From Tannerella sp. (GTDB taxonomy: Bacteria > Bacteroidota > Bacteroidia > Bacteroidales > Tannerellaceae), in contig JAISTJ010000072.1 in assembly GCA_031272655.1 (NCBI GenBank), positions 1 to 9,293 of the forward strand: a stretch of 9,293 nt of DNA. The letters are read 5' to 3'. Each line of letters starts with the position of its first letter. Within the stretch, counting starts at the first letter, position 1. The translations under genes were made by a program, and so were the position numbers. Under the pieces are notes generated by a model, which saw only the letters and a list, made by a program, of their open reading frames with translations, did not search any database and had not been told where the DNA came from. Shown here one piece after another: positions 6,452-9,293 of this stretch.

Positions 6452-7408
6452 TTATCTTAAAGGTTCGATTCTGAAAATACTTTTTTCATTAGTTGCTAAT
6501 TCCCAGTCTGCCATAAGGTCTTCTTCGTGCATAACTATCCATGCTTGAACAAGTTTCCACAGTCCTTTCGGAGTAAACGAATAGCCTTCGGCTTCTTTCT
6601 TGATTGTGCCGACGGCGGGGAAAGGAACGTGCATGCCACCTGCCGTGATGCCGTTTTTGACGATAAATTCGAGCAGCGCTTTGCGGGCTTTGATAGCTTC
6701 GTCGGGATTGACGTCGAAACTCAATACCACTTCAGGACAAGGCATCTGGATAGGCATTGCATGAGTTAAATCGCCCCATATCAGCCATTTAGCGTCGGCT
6801 GAACGGATATAATAGGCGGTATGACCGGGAGTATGCCCGTATGCAGCTATCGGCGTTACGCCCGCGATGAGTTCATTGCCCTGATTATCAACCGTTCCCG
6901 GCTCAAAAGTGTGCAGTTTGGCTTTATACGCCTCCAAAACTTTCTGCTGCGATGCGCCCCGCTCGCCGAGGTTCATCCAGTAGTCGTATTCCTTTTTTGC
7001 AAGATACAGTTCGGCATTGGGAAACGCCGGTACGCCCTCGCGAAGCAGTCCGCCGATATGGTCGCCGTGCATGTGTGTGAGCAGGATGACGTTGATTTTG
7101 CTCTCGTCAAGCCCCAGCGTTTGCATGTTTTTGAATAGATTTCTGCCGTGCCCCGCGTCAATCATGATGTTCCGGTCGGGAGTACGCACGAGGAACACCT
7201 GCGTTTCGAGTGGGAAAGTGCCGTCGGGCAGGTATTTTTTTAGCTGTTCGGGCGTTGCACCTTTCAGCTGGTTGAGGTTGCCCTGACCGCCGCCTTCGGA
7301 GAGAGTGCTGACAGTGAAATCGCCCGCCAGAAACGTTATTGTCGTTTGCGGATTCTGCGCCATCACGTTTATGACGCACAAAAACAATGTTAAGAAAAAG
7401 TACTTCAT
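6452..7408 (-). CDS. Secreted MBL-fold metallo-hydrolase (lactonase-like)
   Basis: A metallo-beta-lactamase-fold hydrolase that is exported. A Sec signal peptide (MKYFFLTLFLCVINVMAQ) covers about residues 1-18. The dinuclear metal site is complete: His112, His114, Asp116 and His117 in THMHGDHIGG, His196 in GHTPGHTAYYI, bridging Asp213 in LIWGDLTHA, and His260 in GGMHVPFPAVG. The preceding strand IMIDAGHG is also typical. At 318 aa the overall motif spacing resembles N-acyl homoserine lactonase-type or related MBL hydrolases, but the substrate (lactone, ester or phosphoester) cannot be decided from sequence. The start at 7408 gives the signal peptide. The gene lies divergent from the M14 protein and upstream of DUF2442, with which it probably shares a transcript. 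Confidence 0.93.
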   Translation of the reverse strand: MKYFFLTLFLCVINVMAQNPQTTITFLAGDFTVSTLSEGGGQGNLNQLKGATPEQLKKYLPDGTFPLETQVFLVRTPDRNIMIDAGHGRNLFKNMQTLGLDESKINVILLTHMHGDHIGGLLREGVPAFPNAELYLAKKEYDYWMNLGERGASQQKVLEAYKAKLHTFEPGTVDNQGNELIAGVTPIAAYGHTPGHTAYYIRSADAKWLIWGDLTHAMPIQMPCPEVVLSFDVNPDEAIKARKALLEFIVKNGITAGGMHVPFPAVGTIKKEAEGYSFTPKGLWKLVQAWIVMHEEDLMADWELATNEKSIFRIEPLR

Positions 7409-7437
7409 CTGAGTTTAAATTTTAGAAATTAGCGATG

Positions 7438-7468
7438 CAAAGTTGCACATTTTTTTGCAAAAAAACAA
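7438..7468 (-). promoter_or_regulatory. Possible promoter for the MBL-fold gene
   Basis: On the - strand CAACTTTG (7445-7438) is one base from the Bacteroidota -7 consensus TAnnTTTG. TTG (7468-7466) lies 20 nt upstream as a candidate -33 element. This would start transcription about 25 nt before the ATG at 7408. The match is imperfect, hence the low confidence. Confidence 0.3.
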
Positions 7469-7490
7469 TATATCACGCCGCAAAATGAAG

Positions 7491-7517
7491 TTGCAAAGAA
7501 AATATTTTTTATCTTTG
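7491..7517 (+). promoter_or_regulatory. Likely promoter for the M14 peptidase gene
   Basis: TATCTTTG (7510-7517) is an exact match to the Bacteroidota -7 consensus TAnnTTTG. TTG at 7491-7493, 16 nt upstream, is a candidate -33 element, with spacing a little short of the usual value. Transcription would begin near 7523, leaving a leader of about 25 nt before the ATG at 7549. Confidence 0.55.
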
Positions 7518-7548
7518 TATCAAAAATATTGACTTAAAATAGTTTTTT

Positions 7549-9293
7549 ATGAAACACAATTTACTTATTTTCACGGCTTTAGCCTTATCATGGTTTGAAG
7601 CGTCAGCGATGTTGGAAGACAACGACAAGAAAGTTTTTTCCGAGTCCGATACATCAAAAATTTATACTGTCGGCGGCGATCGTCATGGGGTCAGCTTTTT
7701 CCCGAAAGTGAAGCACCCGCATGTTTATTATGAAGTAACTGAGCAAGTTACATTCGACAAATTTCATTCTGCCAATGTCATCTACGCCTTCATGCAACGA
7801 TTCGCAGAAAGCTATCCCGACCTTGTTGATTTATATGAAATTGGCAAAAGTTATGAAGGTCGCCCCATACTCCAAATGACTATTACTAACAAGAAAACAG
7901 GCAAAGCTACCGACAAACCTGCTTCTTTCTTCGAGGGTAACCGACACAGTGGTGAGGTAACAAGCTCTGAATCTATACTTTGGCTGATGAATCATCTGAT
8001 AACACAATACGGTAAAGACGCCTCAATAACCAAAATACTTGATAATGACGCTATTTATTTGCGTCCGATAAACAATCCCGATGGACACAACCTTTATATG
8101 AATACGGCGCAGTCGAATCGCAGTACCGTTCGCCCGTATGACCAGGATGGAGACGGACTGCTCGATGAAGACAGCCCCGTTGATATTGACGGCGACGGCA
8201 TCATTCTTCGTATGCGTTACAAAGACCCTAAGGGTGAGTATATTATAGATCCTCGCGACACAAGCGGCAGGTTGATGAAATATGTAGGTGCAGGCAAAGG
8301 CGAATATAAAGTTGTGGCGGAAGGTCTTGATTTGGACGGCGACGGACGAACAGGTGAAGATGGCATCGGAGGCTTAGACCTGCACCGTAATTATCCCGAA
8401 AACTGGCGTCCAATGAAAGAAGAAACAGGCAGAAGCTGGACCCAGAGCGGCGCAGGCGAATACCCGCTAAGTGAAGTCGAAACCCGTGCTGTTTTCTCTT
8501 TCCTGCTTGCCAATCCTCACATCTACGTAGTAAACTCTATGGATACGCGCGTGCCGATGCACCTCCGCCCGCCCAGCACTTCAAAGTCGGAAGACAGGAT
8601 GTATCCCGAAGACCTCAAGTGGTATAAATTGTTTGACGGAATAGGTAACAGTCTGACAGGCTATGACAAAGCAGGCGACGTCTATCATGACTATAGCAAT
8701 GGCGCCGACCAGCCTCTGTTCGGACATGGACCGGATTTTGGCTATTTCTACTACGGAGCCATTTGGTACGGCGACGAGTTGTGGGACGGCGGACGTCCGA
8801 AAGAAGATCTCAATGGCGATGGCGAGAAAGATGAACTCGACCAGCTACTTTGGGACGACAACGAAAACTATGGCGCCGGATTCATTGAATGGAAAACATG
8901 CAAGCACCCGACACTTGGAGAAGTGGAGACAGGCGGCTGGGACCCTAAATTCTTCAGCCAAAACGCTCCCTCGAAACATCTTGAGAAATGGGCTAAAAAT
9001 GAAGCGCTTTTCAATATCGCCATGATACAACATCTACCCGCGCTTGAATGGGGCGATTATGCCGTTAAAAAGATAAAGAGCTATAAAGCAGACTCCGCCG
9101 ATTACAGCGTTAAAATAACATACCGTAACGTTGGCAAGCTCCCTACGGCGCTACGTCAGGCAGATTTGGTCAAGATAGTACGCCCCGACCGCATGGATAT
9201 TGAGTTTACGGGTGCTTTGACTAAAACGGAAAGAGATGAGAAACCCAAATATCGCGTTCTCGACAGCACTCTGGTACAGACACGCAGCAGAGG
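7549..9293 (+). CDS. Secreted M14 zinc carboxypeptidase-like protein with Ca-loop motifs, 3' end outside window
   Basis: The frame is open from 7549 to the window end (581 full codons), so the gene is partial on the right. A Sec signal peptide (MKHNLLIFTALALSWFEASA) leads into an M14 metallocarboxypeptidase domain. Recognisable elements are HSGE (133-136) matching the HxxE zinc motif, RPINNPDG (172-179), LDLHRNYP (276-283) matching the DxNRN substrate-binding segment, the MHLRPPS segment (337-343), and HPTLGEVETGGWDPKFF (from 453) with the likely catalytic Glu (458 or 460). Two key sites deviate: the third zinc ligand position holds Asp332 (SMDT instead of xxHT/S), and the Asn of NRN is His279. 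Four acidic loops of DxDGDG type (198-207, 212-217, 261-271 and 420-429) suggest bound calcium. After about residue 500 a beta-rich region begins (VKKIKSYKADSADYSVKITYRNVG), probably an accessory domain. It could be an unusual active peptidase or a pseudoenzyme. Confidence 0.9.
   Translation, partial: MKHNLLIFTALALSWFEASAMLEDNDKKVFSESDTSKIYTVGGDRHGVSFFPKVKHPHVYYEVTEQVTFDKFHSANVIYAFMQRFAESYPDLVDLYEIGKSYEGRPILQMTITNKKTGKATDKPASFFEGNRHSGEVTSSESILWLMNHLITQYGKDASITKILDNDAIYLRPINNPDGHNLYMNTAQSNRSTVRPYDQDGDGLLDEDSPVDIDGDGIILRMRYKDPKGEYIIDPRDTSGRLMKYVGAGKGEYKVVAEGLDLDGDGRTGEDGIGGLDLHRNYPENWRPMKEETGRSWTQSGAGEYPLSEVETRAVFSFLLANPHIYVVNSMDTRVPMHLRPPSTSKSEDRMYPEDLKWYKLFDGIGNSLTGYDKAGDVYHDYSNGADQPLFGHGPDFGYFYYGAIWYGDELWDGGRPKEDLNGDGEKDELDQLLWDDNENYGAGFIEWKTCKHPTLGEVETGGWDPKFFSQNAPSKHLEKWAKNEALFNIAMIQHLPALEWGDYAVKKIKSYKADSADYSVKITYRNVGKLPTALRQADLVKIVRPDRMDIEFTGALTKTERDEKPKYRVLDSTLVQTRSR

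Larger units (their letters stand above)
7409..7548. other. Divergent AT-rich intergenic region with TTGCAA palindromes
   Basis: This 140-nt spacer separates the divergent MBL-fold and M14 genes. It contains a perfect 16-bp palindrome TTTTTTTGCAAAAAAA (7450-7465) and a second one, TGCAA-AG-TTGCA (7436-7447). A third TTGCAA occurs at 7491-7496, overlapping the likely M14 promoter. It has no open reading frame of note and no RNA gene that I can recognise. Confidence 0.6.

Noticed and set aside
6452..7408. True class B beta-lactamase
   Set aside because: The metal site is complete but the motif layout and length fit the lactonase-like MBL hydrolases; nothing in the sequence points specifically to beta-lactam hydrolysis.
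8139..8200. Dockerin module
   Set aside because: The two acidic loops lack the paired 22-residue repeat and helix pattern of dockerins, and they sit within the peptidase domain.
8663..9025. 120-codon + strand open frame inside the M14 gene
   Set aside because: The M14 frame is open through the whole region and carries the family motifs; this product (Thr/Met/Ser-rich) looks like a frame shadow.

Overview
The window looks like a chromosomal segment of a Bacteroidota bacterium, most likely of the order Bacteroidales. The AtpA and AtpG proteins read like Bacteroidales homologues. The visible promoter-like sites fit the Bacteroidota TAnnTTTG type, and most starts lack a clear Shine-Dalgarno sequence. 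Four of the nine genes encode proteins with Sec signal peptides, including a glycoside hydrolase, a secreted metallo-beta-lactamase-fold enzyme and a calcium-loop M14 peptidase. This is typical of a host-associated or polymer-degrading lifestyle. The genus cannot be fixed from the sequence.

Layout. At 37-4263, on the + strand, a secreted GH27 alpha-galactosidase-type enzyme is followed closely by atpA and atpG (F1 ATP synthase alpha and gamma). A predicted outer-membrane protein follows at 4268-5122. The four genes are packed with gaps of 23, 1 and 4 nt and could be one transcript. atpH, which usually precedes atpA, is absent here and the glycosidase sits in its place. The GH27/atpA junction is made of five tandem 7-nt units. 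At 5096-5464, on the - strand, folB (dihydroneopterin aldolase) ends inside the 3' end of the outer-membrane protein gene. It diverges from a rhomboid protease gene (5529-6203, +) across a 64-nt spacer that holds a perfect 10-bp inverted repeat, each arm being an outward-facing promoter -7 box. At 6209-7408, on the - strand, are a small DUF2442 protein and a periplasmic MBL-fold hydrolase. A 140-nt divergent spacer separates them from a large secreted M14 carboxypeptidase-like protein that runs off the right edge (7549-9293, +).

The most unusual feature is inside atpG. A nested, palindromic, multi-copy repeat (about 3389-3544) lies in frame in the coding sequence and adds roughly 55-70 residues to the gamma subunit at the junction of its N-terminal helix and Rossmann domain. 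All the repeat arms are in phases that keep the frame open. This resembles the way Rickettsia palindromic elements invade protein genes, but here the target is the rotor of an essential enzyme. The second notable point is that the M14 protein appears to have Asp where the third zinc-binding His of carboxypeptidases should be.

Functionally the window mixes housekeeping genes (F1 ATPase, folate synthesis) with envelope and secreted functions. I see no phage, transposase, CRISPR, tRNA or rRNA, and no convincing intrinsic terminator.
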